Origin: Wohlfahrtiimonas sp. G9077
GTDB taxonomy: Bacteria; Pseudomonadota; Gammaproteobacteria; Cardiobacteriales; Wohlfahrtiimonadaceae
NCBI RefSeq assembly: GCF_002252155.1
Contig: NZ_NEFD01000008.1
Coordinates: 1-64,000, forward strand
DNA length: 64,000 nt
Reading direction: 5' to 3'
This document shows positions 45,910-54,200 of this stretch, piece after piece; position 1 is the first letter of the stretch; every line of letters starts with the position of its first letter. The notes under the pieces were generated by a model, which ran no database searches, had not been told where the DNA came from, and saw only the letters and a program-made list of their open reading frames with translations. Made by a program: the position numbers and the translations under genes.

Positions 45910-47421
45910 TTACAAAAAGAGCTCGTAGGCAGGATTGTCCGTCTCTTCGATGTAGTCATAACCCAATTTAGATAAAAACTCTTGGAAGATGGCTTCATTT
46001 TCTTCTGTCACGGCAAAGCCCACCAATGCACGGCCATAATCTGAACCATGATTGCGATAATGGAACAGCGTGATGTTGAGCTGTACATTGAGTGTATGCA
46101 AAAATTGGAAAAGGGCATTCGGCTGCTGTGGGAAGATGATGCGCAATAAGCGCTCGCCTTTAATCGAACGTGGTTTTTTCCCGCCCACCATGTGACGAAT
46201 GTGGAGTTTTGCCAATTCATTGTCACTCAAATCCACCACCGCTAAACCGTGGCCTTCAAGCGCTTCGATGACGTTTTCTTTTTCTGTTTTGCCATGCTGC
46301 AATTGAATGCCCACATAGACGATCGCTTGGCGATCACTGGAATAGCGATAGTTAAACTCTGTGATGTGGCGTTTACCAATCACATTGACAAAGTTTAAGA
46401 AGCTGCCGGGCTCTTCTTGAATGGTGACGGCCAATAAAGCTTCGCGTCCTTCGCCAAGTTCTGTGCGTTCTGCCACGTATTGTAAACGGTCAAAGTTGAT
46501 GTTTGCGCCACTTAAAATGTTGCCCACATTTTTAAAGCCAATGTCGGGATACATCTCTAAATATTTTTTAATGCCGGCAACGCCAAGGGCGCCAGAAGGC
46601 TCTGTGATGGCGCGCGTGTCTTCAAAAATGTCTTTCATCGCCGCACAGATCTCATCTGTGGTGACGCACACAATGTCATCCACCAAGTTTTTGGCCACTT
46701 CAAAGGTGTTCTCGCCAATCTGTTTGACGGCGGTGCCATCGGCAAAAGTGCCCACTTGCTTGAGTTTAACGCGCTCATTTTGATCAAGCGCTGCTTTCAT
46801 GGAGGCCGATTCCACAGGTTCCACGCCGATCACTTTGCAATGGGGCGCGATGAATTTGATGTAAGCGGCAACGCCAGCAATCAAACCGCCCCCGCCGACG
46901 GGCACAAAAATGGCATCTAAATCTGGTTGCTGCTCGATCATCTCTTTACCAATGGTGCCTTGGCCGGCGATCACATCCCAATCATCAAACGGGTGAATCA
47001 AGGTTTTGCCGCTTTCATTGGCAAGGCGCACTGCGTATTCGCTCGCATCATCAAATGTATCCCCGTAGAGCACCACATTCGCACCGCGCGCTTGGCAGGC
47101 ATTGACTTTAAGGGCAGGGGCGGTAATGGGCATTACAATCGTGGTATCAATGCCAAGGGCTTGACCGCTCAATGCCACGCCTTGCGCATGGTTACCGGCA
47201 GAGACACAAATCACGCCTTTGCGGCGCGCTTCTTGAGAGAGCTGATAAATGCAGTTGTAAGCGCCGCGGATTTTAAAAGAGAAAACAGGTTGTGTGTCTT
47301 CACGCTTGATCCAAATATTGGTTTGTAGATTTTTTGATAAGCGTGGCATAAAGTCGAGTGATGTACGTTCAGCGACATCGTAAACACGCGCCGTGAGGAT
47401 ATTGCGGATTAAATTATCCAT
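45910..47421 (-). CDS. ilvA: Threonine ammonia-lyase, biosynthetic
   Basis: The 503-aa PLP enzyme deaminates threonine to 2-oxobutanoate, the first step to isoleucine. FSFKIRGAYNCI has the Schiff-base lysine, SAGNHAQGVA binds substrate, and VGGGGLIAGVA is the phosphate-binding glycine loop. Two C-terminal ACT-like regulatory domains (about 330-400 and 420-500) allow isoleucine inhibition and valine activation, as in the long biosynthetic type. No leader peptide or attenuator is evident in the 65-bp gap before it. Confidence 0.95.
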   Translation of the reverse strand: MDNLIRNILTARVYDVAERTSLDFMPRLSKNLQTNIWIKREDTQPVFSFKIRGAYNCIYQLSQEARRKGVICVSAGNHAQGVALSGQALGIDTTIVMPITAPALKVNACQARGANVVLYGDTFDDASEYAVRLANESGKTLIHPFDDWDVIAGQGTIGKEMIEQQPDLDAIFVPVGGGGLIAGVAAYIKFIAPHCKVIGVEPVESASMKAALDQNERVKLKQVGTFADGTAVKQIGENTFEVAKNLVDDIVCVTTDEICAAMKDIFEDTRAITEPSGALGVAGIKKYLEMYPDIGFKNVGNILSGANINFDRLQYVAERTELGEGREALLAVTIQEEPGSFLNFVNVIGKRHITEFNYRYSSDRQAIVYVGIQLQHGKTEKENVIEALEGHGLAVVDLSDNELAKLHIRHMVGGKKPRSIKGERLLRIIFPQQPNALFQFLHTLNVQLNITLFHYRNHGSDYGRALVGFAVTEENEAIFQEFLSKLGYDYIEETDNPAYELFL

Positions 47422-47486
47422 GGTGAAATAACCTTTGTCCTTATTTTGAGATTAGATTTTGATGGATCTAGTAAGTTAGCACCACT

Positions 47487-48005
47487 TTAATCAAAAAAAT
47501 AGGGGTAAACTTCATCTAATAAGTAAGTTTTGTAAGCATCAGGATCGGTGCGCAATTTTGTGGCGGAGATATTGATGGCAGCGCGATCAGGATCAATGAG
47601 TTGCACGGGCAATTGAAAGTATTCTTCATAGGGTGCAACATCTTGTGGCTCGCTACTGAAAATCACATCGGCATGAATGTTTTGAGCTGTCAAAACGGCT
47701 TTAACGCGGTTTGACCACTCAAGCCAGCCATTGGGATAAAATGGGATGCCATCTTCATTAAAGTCGATCGGGTGAAGGTTTGGATGCTTGGCCACTAAAG
47801 GGGCAAACCAAGCCAAGCGTTCTTGGCGTGTGGGCATTTTGATCATCTTACTCTGTTCAAACAATGCTTGATCCCGTTCTGTATCGCTGCACACAAAAAC
47901 ATAGAGCTCATTGACAGTTGATAAAGCTTTTTCCATCATAAGGACATGGCCGGGATGAAGTGGGAAAAATTTACCGAAAATGAGGCCCGTTTGATATTTT
48001 TTCAT
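47487..48005 (-). CDS. Stand-alone NadR-type nicotinamide-nucleotide adenylyltransferase
   Basis: The 172-aa nucleotidyltransferase has GLIFGKFFPLHPGH (the HxGH site), SSEPQDVAPYEEY and ISATKLR (the ISxTxxR motif). These match the NMN adenylyltransferase domain of NadR and convert NMN plus ATP to NAD. The N-terminal DNA-binding and C-terminal ribosylnicotinamide kinase domains of full NadR are absent. With pnuC at 55690-56304 it would form part of NAD salvage if a kinase is encoded elsewhere. ilvA follows on the same strand after 65 bp. Confidence 0.88.
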   Translation of the reverse strand: MKKYQTGLIFGKFFPLHPGHVLMMEKALSTVNELYVFVCSDTERDQALFEQSKMIKMPTRQERLAWFAPLVAKHPNLHPIDFNEDGIPFYPNGWLEWSNRVKAVLTAQNIHADVIFSSEPQDVAPYEEYFQLPVQLIDPDRAAINISATKLRTDPDAYKTYLLDEVYPYFFD

Positions 48006-48019
48006 AGATTTTCAATCCA

Positions 48020-48048
48020 TTGACTATACTGTTGAGTAAACTCATAAA
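48020..48048 (+). promoter_or_regulatory. Possible cls promoter
   Basis: TTGACT (48020-48025) and CATAAA (48043-48048) are 17 bp apart, 16 bp before the cls ATG. The -10 is imperfect. Confidence 0.35.
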
Positions 48049-48064
48049 AGAACAAGGAATATAA

Positions 48065-49543
48065 ATGCAAGCGCTGTTCGACGATATTATCACAAACTGG
48101 GGTACATACATGGGGGTTTTCACGATCCTCTACTTTTTGGCCATTTTGACGGTGACGGTGATCATCATCAACAATGAAGAGGGCGCCACCAAAACGTTGG
48201 GCTATTTAACCTTAATTTGGTTTGTGCCGCTGTTTGGTGTGATTTTATATTTTTCTCTCGGCGTCAATTATCGCAATAATCAAATGTACTCTAAAAAATT
48301 ATTGATGAATAAAGATTTAGAGAAAGGGGCAGAGGCGTACATTGAGAAAATATCAACCGAGGCTTTAAGTTATAAAAGTGCCGCGGTGGATCAATTTAAA
48401 AGTTTAGCCACGTTGGTGGGGCATGATTTTGCCGATCAAATCAGCATTGGCAATAAAGTGAAGATTTTGATCAATGGGGAAAATGCATTTCCCAACATCA
48501 TCGAAGCCCTTGAAAATGCTAAAGAGACCATTCACCTTGAGTATTACATCATCCGTAATGACAAAATTGGCAATCAAATCAAAGAGATTTTGATCCGTAA
48601 AGCCAAAGAAGGCGTGACGGTTCGCCTCATTTATGATGATTTTGGCAGTAAAGCGATCCGCGGCGATTATGTGGCGGAGCTCAAAGCAAATGGCGTGCTT
48701 GTGTACCCATTTCGTAAAATCATCTGGATTGCATTGGCCAACCGCTTAAATTATCGCAATCACCGTAAAATCATCGTGGTTGATGGCCGCATTGGCTTTG
48801 TGGGCGGCATCAACATTGGCGATGATTACATTAATCTGCCGGATTCAAAAGTGTATCATCGTGACATGCACATGCGTGTTGAAGGGCCCGTTGTCTATTC
48901 ATTGCAATACATTTTCCTTTGCGATTGGCAATTTTGTGCCAAAGAGAAGTTGAATGTTGATCCGCTGTTCCCAAGTCATGTGCGCCAAGAAGAGGGCACC
49001 ATTGCACAGATTGCCGCAAGTGGCCCAGATTCTAAATATCCGATGATCATGTATACAGTGCTGCGTGCCATTATGTTGGCCAAAGAAGAGATCCTCATCA
49101 CAACGCCATACTTTGTGCCCTCTGAAAGCGTGATGGAGGCGATTAAAAACGCGGCATTAAGCGGTGTTAAAGTTAAACTTTTGGTGCCGTATGCCACCAA
49201 CTCTTTCATTACGCAGCTTGCTTCAGCCTCTTATTACACGGCGTTGATGAATGCGGGCGTTGAGATTTATCGTTATAAAAAAGGGTTCATCCATGCGAAA
49301 ACCTCGGTGTTTGATGGAAAATTCAGCATCGTTGGGACAGCGAATATGGATAACCGAAGCTTTAACCTTAACTTTGAAGTCAATGGCATGCTGTACGATG
49401 AAGCGCTGGGTCAGCAAATGTGCGATGAGTTCAATAAAGATCTTGAGCAATCGGTGCGCTTAGATCCCGTTGAGTGGGAACGCCGCAGTGCAACGCAGCG
49501 CTTTATTGAGAAAGTGGCGCGTTTAACCTCATCATTATTATAA
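48065..49543 (+). CDS. cls: Cardiolipin synthase
   Basis: The 492-aa membrane phospholipase-D-superfamily enzyme makes cardiolipin from phosphatidylglycerol. Two N-terminal spans (about 14-37 and 46-68) precede two catalytic HKD motifs: HRKIIVVDGRIGFVGGINI (about 235-253) and HAKTSVFDGKFSIVGTAN (about 409-426). The length fits the ClsA-type enzymes. A good ribosome-binding site (AAGGAA) precedes the ATG. A SemiSWEET gene follows after 23 bp. Confidence 0.94.
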   Translation: MQALFDDIITNWGTYMGVFTILYFLAILTVTVIIINNEEGATKTLGYLTLIWFVPLFGVILYFSLGVNYRNNQMYSKKLLMNKDLEKGAEAYIEKISTEALSYKSAAVDQFKSLATLVGHDFADQISIGNKVKILINGENAFPNIIEALENAKETIHLEYYIIRNDKIGNQIKEILIRKAKEGVTVRLIYDDFGSKAIRGDYVAELKANGVLVYPFRKIIWIALANRLNYRNHRKIIVVDGRIGFVGGINIGDDYINLPDSKVYHRDMHMRVEGPVVYSLQYIFLCDWQFCAKEKLNVDPLFPSHVRQEEGTIAQIAASGPDSKYPMIMYTVLRAIMLAKEEILITTPYFVPSESVMEAIKNAALSGVKVKLLVPYATNSFITQLASASYYTALMNAGVEIYRYKKGFIHAKTSVFDGKFSIVGTANMDNRSFNLNFEVNGMLYDEALGQQMCDEFNKDLEQSVRLDPVEWERRSATQRFIEKVARLTSSLL

Positions 49544-49566
49544 AAATAAACGTCTTTGGAGGATGT

Positions 49567-49809
49567 ATGAACGTCAAACTATTGGGTTGGGTGGCCACGT
49601 GTACGGCAGTTGGGATGTATGTGTCTTACATCCCGCAAATTATGGACAATCTAACGGGGCATAAAGGCAATCCTGTTCAGCCTTTTGCCGCGATGGTGAA
49701 CTGTTTATTGTGGGTGATCTATGGTTTAAAGCAAAAAGATTACCCGATTGCGGTTGCCAATGCGCCGGGTGTTCTTTTTGGAGCCGCAGCATTTTTAACC
49801 GCGCTGTAA
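49567..49809 (+). CDS. SemiSWEET family transporter
   Basis: The 80-aa protein has three membrane spans and the PQ-loop motif in YIPQI (Pro23-Gln24). FAAMVNCLLWVIYGL and VANAPGVLFGAAAF fit the bacterial SemiSWEET sugar transporters, which dimerise to form a six-helix pore. It is preceded by GGAGG and probably shares the cls transcript. The substrate is not predictable; sugars are typical of the family. Confidence 0.88.
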   Translation: MNVKLLGWVATCTAVGMYVSYIPQIMDNLTGHKGNPVQPFAAMVNCLLWVIYGLKQKDYPIAVANAPGVLFGAAAFLTAL

Positions 49810-49816
49810 AAAAATT

Positions 49817-49845
49817 AAATGGGCAAAAAAATTGCCCAAAATTTT
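49817..49845 (+). terminator. Terminator after the SemiSWEET gene
   Basis: GGGCAA and TTGCCC form a 6-bp stem with an A5 loop, followed by AAAATTTT. The stem is short but placed 12 bp after the stop. Confidence 0.6.
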
Positions 49846-49912
49846 AGTCAAAAAAAGGCTTGATCCATTGAAATATTGCAGTTTTGAGTTGAATCCTATA
49901 GACTTATTTAAA

Positions 49913-49927
49913 TGAGAATCATTTTTA
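49913..49927. promoter_or_regulatory. Fur-like site upstream of nrdA
   Basis: TGAGAATCATTTTTA matches 11 of 14 defined positions of the 7-1-7 Fur consensus. It is 63 bp upstream of the nearest -35 candidate, so direct repression is less certain. Confidence 0.35.
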
Positions 49928-49989
49928 TTTGAAATTTATGAAATTTCTGACAAATTTTTAAATATCAATAAGTTATTAAGTATCAACTT

Positions 49990-50017
49990 TTGTCAATAGG
50001 GACAATGAGGGTATAAA
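49990..50017 (+). promoter_or_regulatory. nrdA promoter with overlapping inverted repeat
   Basis: TTGTCA (49990-49995) and TATAAA (50012-50017) are 16 bp apart. TTGTC and GACAA (50001-50005) form an inverted repeat with a 6-bp spacer across the -35 and spacer. A second TATAAT at 50046 lacks a clear -35. Confidence 0.5.
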
Positions 50018-50103
50018 AAGATCAAATTTTTTTTTTCTAAAATGCTATAATGCGCGCCTTTCCTAAGTGGTCATAATTCACCACTTGGGAATAAATTTTT
50101 TAG

Positions 50104-50176
50104 AGGCGAGGAAGCTTCTATAAGCGACTTGGCAATGACAGTGTGCTTTTTGTTTTCCTCGCTTTTTTATTTTTTT
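50104..50176 (+). terminator. Terminator-like attenuator in the nrdA leader
   Basis: GCGAGGAA (50106-50113) pairs with TTCCTCGC (50155-50162), closing a 41-nt region that contains a smaller GCTT/AAGC hairpin, and is followed by TTTTTTATTTTTTT. It lies downstream of both promoter candidates and ends 27 nt before the nrdA ATG, so it could terminate transcripts conditionally. Confidence 0.55.
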
Positions 50177-50202
50177 ACAGTTCAAAAACGTGGGTGAGGG
50201 AA

Positions 50203-52446
50203 ATGATTCGATACATTTTAAAAAGCAGTGGCGAACGCGAAGAGTTTGATGCTGAAAAACTGAATAAATGGGCGGAGTTTGCAGCACATTATGAAGTTGA
50301 TTGGAGTGCCATTGTTTTAGAAGCGTATCGCAAGTGCTATGACGGCTGCACAACCCTTGAACTCCATAAAGCGATGATCGATGCATGCGTTGAGCGTGAA
50401 GATCACAAGCATCTTAAAATGGCCGGCCGCTTTTTGATTGGTTCGATCTATAAAGAAGCGTTTGGTGGTTTTCGTAAAATTCCATCCTTGACTGTGTTTT
50501 ATCACCACATGATTCAATTGGGTCATTGGGAAAAGATGGATTACACCGATGAAGAGCTCATCGAGTTAGATCGCGTGTTAGATCACACCATCGACATCAA
50601 CTATAACTACACCACGTTGCGTCAAATGAAAGATAAGTATTTGATTCAAAACCGTGTGACGGGTTATTGTTTGGAATCTCCGCAATTTATGTTCATGGGC
50701 ATGGCGATGCAAAACATGCAAAATCAGCCAAAATCACGCCGCATGGAAGACATCAAAAAGCTTTATCGCTATTTAAATGAACTGAAAATCAATACCCCAA
50801 CCCCAATGTTGATCAACATGCGTACGCCACATAAAGGCTATGCATCTTGCTGCGTTTACACCACTGGCGACAATGTGGACAGCTTATCCACAGGCGATCA
50901 CATTGCCTATATGATGACGTGCGCATCTGCAGGGATCGGCGCCCATTTACTCACCCGTTCAAAAGGTGATCCTGTTAAACAAGGCCGCGTGATCCATCAA
51001 GGTAAATTGCCATATTACCGCATGATCCAAAGCGCGGTGCATGCAAACATGCAATCAAGCCGTGGCGGTAGCGCAACCGTTTACTTTAACGTGTTAGATC
51101 CTGAAATTTATGATTTATTGGTGTTGAAAAACCCAACCACCGTTTTACAAAAACGCATTCGTGACATCGATTACGCGATGCTCTCAAACCGCTTGTTTGT
51201 AGAAAAAGTGGCGAAAAATGAAGATTGGATGCTCATCAGCTATCAAATCGCGCCAGATTTATACGATGCATTTTATGCCAATGATTATGACAAATTTAAA
51301 TCATTGTATGAATTCTACTTTGCCAAAGATTGCAAAAAACAGATCGTTAAAGCCCGTGACATTGCGGTTAAAGCCTTAACTGAATCGGCTGAAACTGGCC
51401 GAATTTACATGACGTACATCGATGAGATGAACCGTCACACGCCATTTAAAGACACCATTTATTCAAGTAACTTGTGTTTAGAAATTGCATTGCCAACTAA
51501 GCCTTTCCGTGACATTCAAGATCTTTATTCTGAAAATCCTGAAGGTGAAATTGGTTTATGTAGTTTAGCTTCTATTGTGGTGGGTCGCGTTGAGCCTGAA
51601 GAATATGAAGATGTGGCGTATTACACTGCATTGATGATCGATAACGTGATCGAATTGATGGAATATCCATTCCCATCATTGAAAACAACAGCGCAAGCGC
51701 GTCGCTCCATTGGCGTTGGCATCACAAACCTTGCCCACGAAATGGCGAAACAAAAATTAAGTTATGCCTCTAAAGAGGGTAAAAACTACATCCATCAAAT
51801 TGCAGAGCGCCACAGCTATTGGTTGCACAGAGCATCGCTTCGTTTAGCAAAAGAGAAGGGCAATGCCAAATGGATTGGTAAAACCAAATATCCAGAAGGT
51901 TGGTTGCCAATTGATACGTATTGCAAAGCAGTGGATGATGTGCACAATCAAGCCTTGTTGTTCGATTGGGAAACCCTTCGTAAAGAGATCAAAGCGCAAG
52001 GCGGCATCCGTCACAGCGTATTAGAAGCAATGATGCCAGTTGAGTCATCAAGTCAATTGACCAACACCACCAATGGCGTTTACCCGATTCGTAACCTTCG
52101 TGTGATGAAAACATCAAGCAACAATAAAAACTTGTTGTTAGCACCAGACTTAGATGAATTGGGACCATTTTATGACATCGCATGGAATTTAGAGTCGAAA
52201 GACCTCATTGACATGTATGCAATCATTCAGAAGTTTACAGGCCAAGCCATCTCGGCGGATCTTTATTTAAACTTAAAAGAAGAGGGAAATATCTCCACAA
52301 GTAAGTTGCTCAAAGATTACATCTATATGATGAAGATGGGCTGTAAAACGCGTTATTATTTAAACAGCGCCTCAGGCATCATCCATGAATCTTTTGTTGA
52401 AACCGTGGAAGATAAAGGGTGTGCGGGCGGCGCTTGTACTTTATAG
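50203..52446 (+). CDS. nrdA: Class I ribonucleotide reductase, large subunit
   Basis: The 747-aa catalytic subunit reduces ribonucleoside diphosphates. An N-terminal ATP-cone (MIRYILKSSGEREEFDAEKL onward, about 1-90) suggests dATP feedback control. YASCCVYTTGD carries a redox cysteine, SSNLCLEIALP has the radical-site cysteine with a Glu, and the tail GCAGGACTL provides the final cysteine pair. I start at 50203 behind GTGAGGG; the frame extends upstream to 50143 only through the attenuator. nrdB follows after 9 bp. Confidence 0.95.
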   Translation: MIRYILKSSGEREEFDAEKLNKWAEFAAHYEVDWSAIVLEAYRKCYDGCTTLELHKAMIDACVEREDHKHLKMAGRFLIGSIYKEAFGGFRKIPSLTVFYHHMIQLGHWEKMDYTDEELIELDRVLDHTIDINYNYTTLRQMKDKYLIQNRVTGYCLESPQFMFMGMAMQNMQNQPKSRRMEDIKKLYRYLNELKINTPTPMLINMRTPHKGYASCCVYTTGDNVDSLSTGDHIAYMMTCASAGIGAHLLTRSKGDPVKQGRVIHQGKLPYYRMIQSAVHANMQSSRGGSATVYFNVLDPEIYDLLVLKNPTTVLQKRIRDIDYAMLSNRLFVEKVAKNEDWMLISYQIAPDLYDAFYANDYDKFKSLYEFYFAKDCKKQIVKARDIAVKALTESAETGRIYMTYIDEMNRHTPFKDTIYSSNLCLEIALPTKPFRDIQDLYSENPEGEIGLCSLASIVVGRVEPEEYEDVAYYTALMIDNVIELMEYPFPSLKTTAQARRSIGVGITNLAHEMAKQKLSYASKEGKNYIHQIAERHSYWLHRASLRLAKEKGNAKWIGKTKYPEGWLPIDTYCKAVDDVHNQALLFDWETLRKEIKAQGGIRHSVLEAMMPVESSSQLTNTTNGVYPIRNLRVMKTSSNNKNLLLAPDLDELGPFYDIAWNLESKDLIDMYAIIQKFTGQAISADLYLNLKEEGNISTSKLLKDYIYMMKMGCKTRYYLNSASGIIHESFVETVEDKGCAGGACTL

Positions 52447-52455
52447 GAGAATACC

Positions 52456-53562
52456 ATGCAAGAGAGTAAGCCAGCCTCAATTTTTAACCAGGACAACAGC
52501 GCCTGGCAAACAGGCCGTTATCCATTAGTGTTAGGTGAAGCGCTCGGTTTATACGACAGCGTCAATGTACCTTATCCAAAGTTGTTTGATTTGTATAAGT
52601 TACAAAAATCCATGGACTGGACAGAAGATGAAGTGAATCTTGAACAGTCGCGCATGGATTTGTTGAACTGCTCAAAAAATAACTATGACATCATGGTCAA
52701 AACCCTTGCGTTCCAGTGGGAATTAGACTCTGTGGCGGCGCGTGCCATTGCACCATTGTTTGCACCTTTTGTGTCAAACAGTGAGCTTTGGGCGATGCTC
52801 TCTAAGCAATCTGAAGTTGAGAACTTACATGCATTGACGTATTCAGAAATCATTCGTCAATGCATCTCTGATCCTAAAGAAGTGTTCCAAGAAGTGATGA
52901 AGAACGATGAAGTGTTAAATCGTTCCACCACTGTGATTGAAACCTTCAATGAGTTGTCTAAATATGGTGCGCTCTATAAATTGGGTCAAGTGGATAAAAA
53001 TGATCCTAAGTTAAAACAAGTGGTGCTCAAAGGCTTTGTGGCATTGTATTGTTTGGAAAAAGTTGAGTTCATGAGCTCATTTGCTTGTACATTTGCCTTA
53101 GCTGAGCAAAACATTTTCCAAGGCATTGCAAAATTGGTGCAAAAAATTGCCCAAGATGAGCAAGTACATGTGATGATGGATGAGGCCATTTTAGAGATTC
53201 TCTTAGCGGATGAAGAGTGGCAAGTGGTGCTCAGTGAAATTCGTGGCGATGTGGAAAACATCATTCGTGAAGTGATTGAGCAAGAGTTCTCATGGAACAA
53301 ATATTTGTTCAGTGAAAATCGTTCCATCGTGGGTTTGAATGAAACATTATTGAATGAATGGGTGTTGTATAACGCTCAAGATTTATATCGTTTCTTAGGC
53401 GTGGACAATCCTTATCCTGTGATCAAAACCAAACCATTGGTTTGGATGGACAACTGGTTAGATTTGAACAAAACGCAAAACGCGAACCAAGAGTCAGACA
53501 ACACTAACTACCGCTTAAACAGCGTGTTAGATGACTCAGAAGACGAAATTTTTGACATTTAA
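52456..53562 (+). CDS. nrdB: Class I ribonucleotide reductase, small subunit
   Basis: The 368-aa radical-generating subunit retains all metal ligands: Asp in ELDSVAAR, Glu and His in EVENLH, Glu in LEKVEF, and Glu and His in QDEQVH. The tyrosyl-radical residue is present as the Tyr four residues after the first His (LHALTY), which fits a diferric-tyrosyl class Ia protein. The C-terminus is acidic and ends DEIFDI, as needed to dock on NrdA. It is co-transcribed with nrdA, and a small ORF follows. Confidence 0.95.
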   Translation: MQESKPASIFNQDNSAWQTGRYPLVLGEALGLYDSVNVPYPKLFDLYKLQKSMDWTEDEVNLEQSRMDLLNCSKNNYDIMVKTLAFQWELDSVAARAIAPLFAPFVSNSELWAMLSKQSEVENLHALTYSEIIRQCISDPKEVFQEVMKNDEVLNRSTTVIETFNELSKYGALYKLGQVDKNDPKLKQVVLKGFVALYCLEKVEFMSSFACTFALAEQNIFQGIAKLVQKIAQDEQVHVMMDEAILEILLADEEWQVVLSEIRGDVENIIREVIEQEFSWNKYLFSENRSIVGLNETLLNEWVLYNAQDLYRFLGVDNPYPVIKTKPLVWMDNWLDLNKTQNANQESDNTNYRLNSVLDDSEDEIFDI

Positions 53563-53578
53563 TGACATGAGGGCTTGA

Positions 53579-53824
53579 ATGAGATTCGATCAGTGGATTC
53601 AGCAAATAAATGAAGAACCTGATGACATCATCGCTTTTTTGTCCGCGATTACGGATGAAGAGATTCAAGCCCTTAAAAATAATAAACACCAAAAAGAATT
53701 ACAAAAACTGAATGAATACATTGAAGACGTTTTAATGATGCTTCAAATGACAGCATCCGGCGGCCACTTGATTGATGTGGCAAGGCTTCGGCAATTGCAG
53801 GATGCAATCTTTAGAGAATTGTAA
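53579..53824 (+). CDS. Small hypothetical protein after nrdB
   Basis: The 81-aa acidic, mainly helical protein has no signal or membrane segment. It begins 16 bp after nrdB behind a GAGGGC site and is likely in the nrdAB transcript. Leu/Ile spacing in LQKLNEYIEDVLMMLQM suggests a coiled coil. I do not recognise the family and no function can be given. Confidence 0.65.
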   Translation: MRFDQWIQQINEEPDDIIAFLSAITDEEIQALKNNKHQKELQKLNEYIEDVLMMLQMTASGGHLIDVARLRQLQDAIFREL

Positions 53825-53874
53825 ATCGATGTGTTGCAAAAATTAAAGCCCAATCGAAACGACTGAGCTTTAAC

Positions 53875-53892
53875 AGCGGTTAAACCGCTTTG
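53875..53892 (+). terminator. Possible terminator of the nrdAB unit
   Basis: AGCGGT and ACCGCT form a 6-bp stem with a TAA loop, followed by only TTTGG. It is a weak terminator, 51 bp after the last stop. Confidence 0.35.
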
Positions 53893-53983
53893 GTCTATTC
53901 ATAATAAGATTACAAACAGAATATTGGCGTATTTATTGTATCTTATAAGGTAGATCATAATCAAATCAAGACTGCTAAGCTAT

Positions 53984-54011
53984 TGATTGGTCATTGCGTA
54001 ATGATTGGTCA
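53984..54011 (+). repeat. 10-bp direct repeat, 18-bp period, over a promoter
   Basis: TGATTGGTCA occurs at 53984-53993 and again at 54002-54011. The second copy overlaps the -35 candidate of the small gene at 54059. CATT and AATG arms flank the centre between them. Confidence 0.75.
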
Positions 54012-54034
54012 ATCTGTGAGGCAGCCCTTATAAC
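54005..54034 (+). promoter_or_regulatory. Promoter of the small ORF
   Basis: TTGGTC (54005-54010) and TATAAC (54029-54034) are 18 bp apart, 25 bp before the small ORF start. The -35 lies within the second direct repeat. Confidence 0.5.
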
Positions 54035-54058
54035 ATGCATAAATGCAGGAGGAGTTGT

Positions 54059-54160
54059 ATGAGTTCCAAACAATTTATGTGCTATATCGTTGTCCAATTT
54101 TTAGTTGTGGACTTACCAGTAGGCATACAAAATTGGTTATCACTGATTGATACATTGTAA
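54059..54160 (+). CDS. Small hydrophobic protein, 33 aa
   Basis: An ATG 4 nt after a near-perfect AGGAGGAG ribosome-binding site opens a 33-codon frame. The peptide begins MSSKQFMCYIVVQFLVVDLP and continues with VGIQNWLSLIDTL. The central CYIVVQFLVV stretch could insert in or lie on the membrane. It has its own promoter with direct repeats and a hairpin after the stop. The ribosome-binding site is the strongest evidence. I recognise no homologue. Confidence 0.6.
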   Translation: MSSKQFMCYIVVQFLVVDLPVGIQNWLSLIDTL

Positions 54161-54174
54161 TTTAGCGCTGATTA

Positions 54175-54196
54175 AGGCAGCCCGAAAGGGCTGTCT
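54175..54196. terminator. GNRA-loop hairpin between the small ORF and the protoglobin-like gene
   Basis: AGGCAGCCC and GGGCTGTCT form a 9-bp stem, with one G-T pair, closed by a GAAA tetraloop. It lies between two converging units. T-runs are poor on both strands, so termination may be weak. Confidence 0.55.
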
Positions 54197-54200
54197 AAAA

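Larger units (their letters stand above)
49810..50202 (+). other. Intergenic region and leader before nrdA
   Basis: This 393-bp AT-rich stretch has no convincing gene. It holds, in order, the SemiSWEET terminator, a Fur-like site (49913-49927), an inverted repeat over a promoter (49990-50017), a second -10 candidate TATAAT (50046-50051), a hairpin (50064-50089) and a terminator-like hairpin (50104-50176) just before nrdA. I looked for the paired 16-bp NrdR boxes usual at nrd promoters and saw none. Confidence 0.7.

Noticed and set aside
49861-50040. NrdR boxes upstream of nrdA
   Set aside because: I looked for paired ACAnnATAT-type 16-mers and found no pair with convincing match or spacing.
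50143-50202. Upstream extension of nrdA giving a hydrophobic N-terminus
   Set aside because: The extra codons come from the hairpin and T-run of the leader. The ATP-cone begins at the ATG at 50203, which has a GAGGG site.
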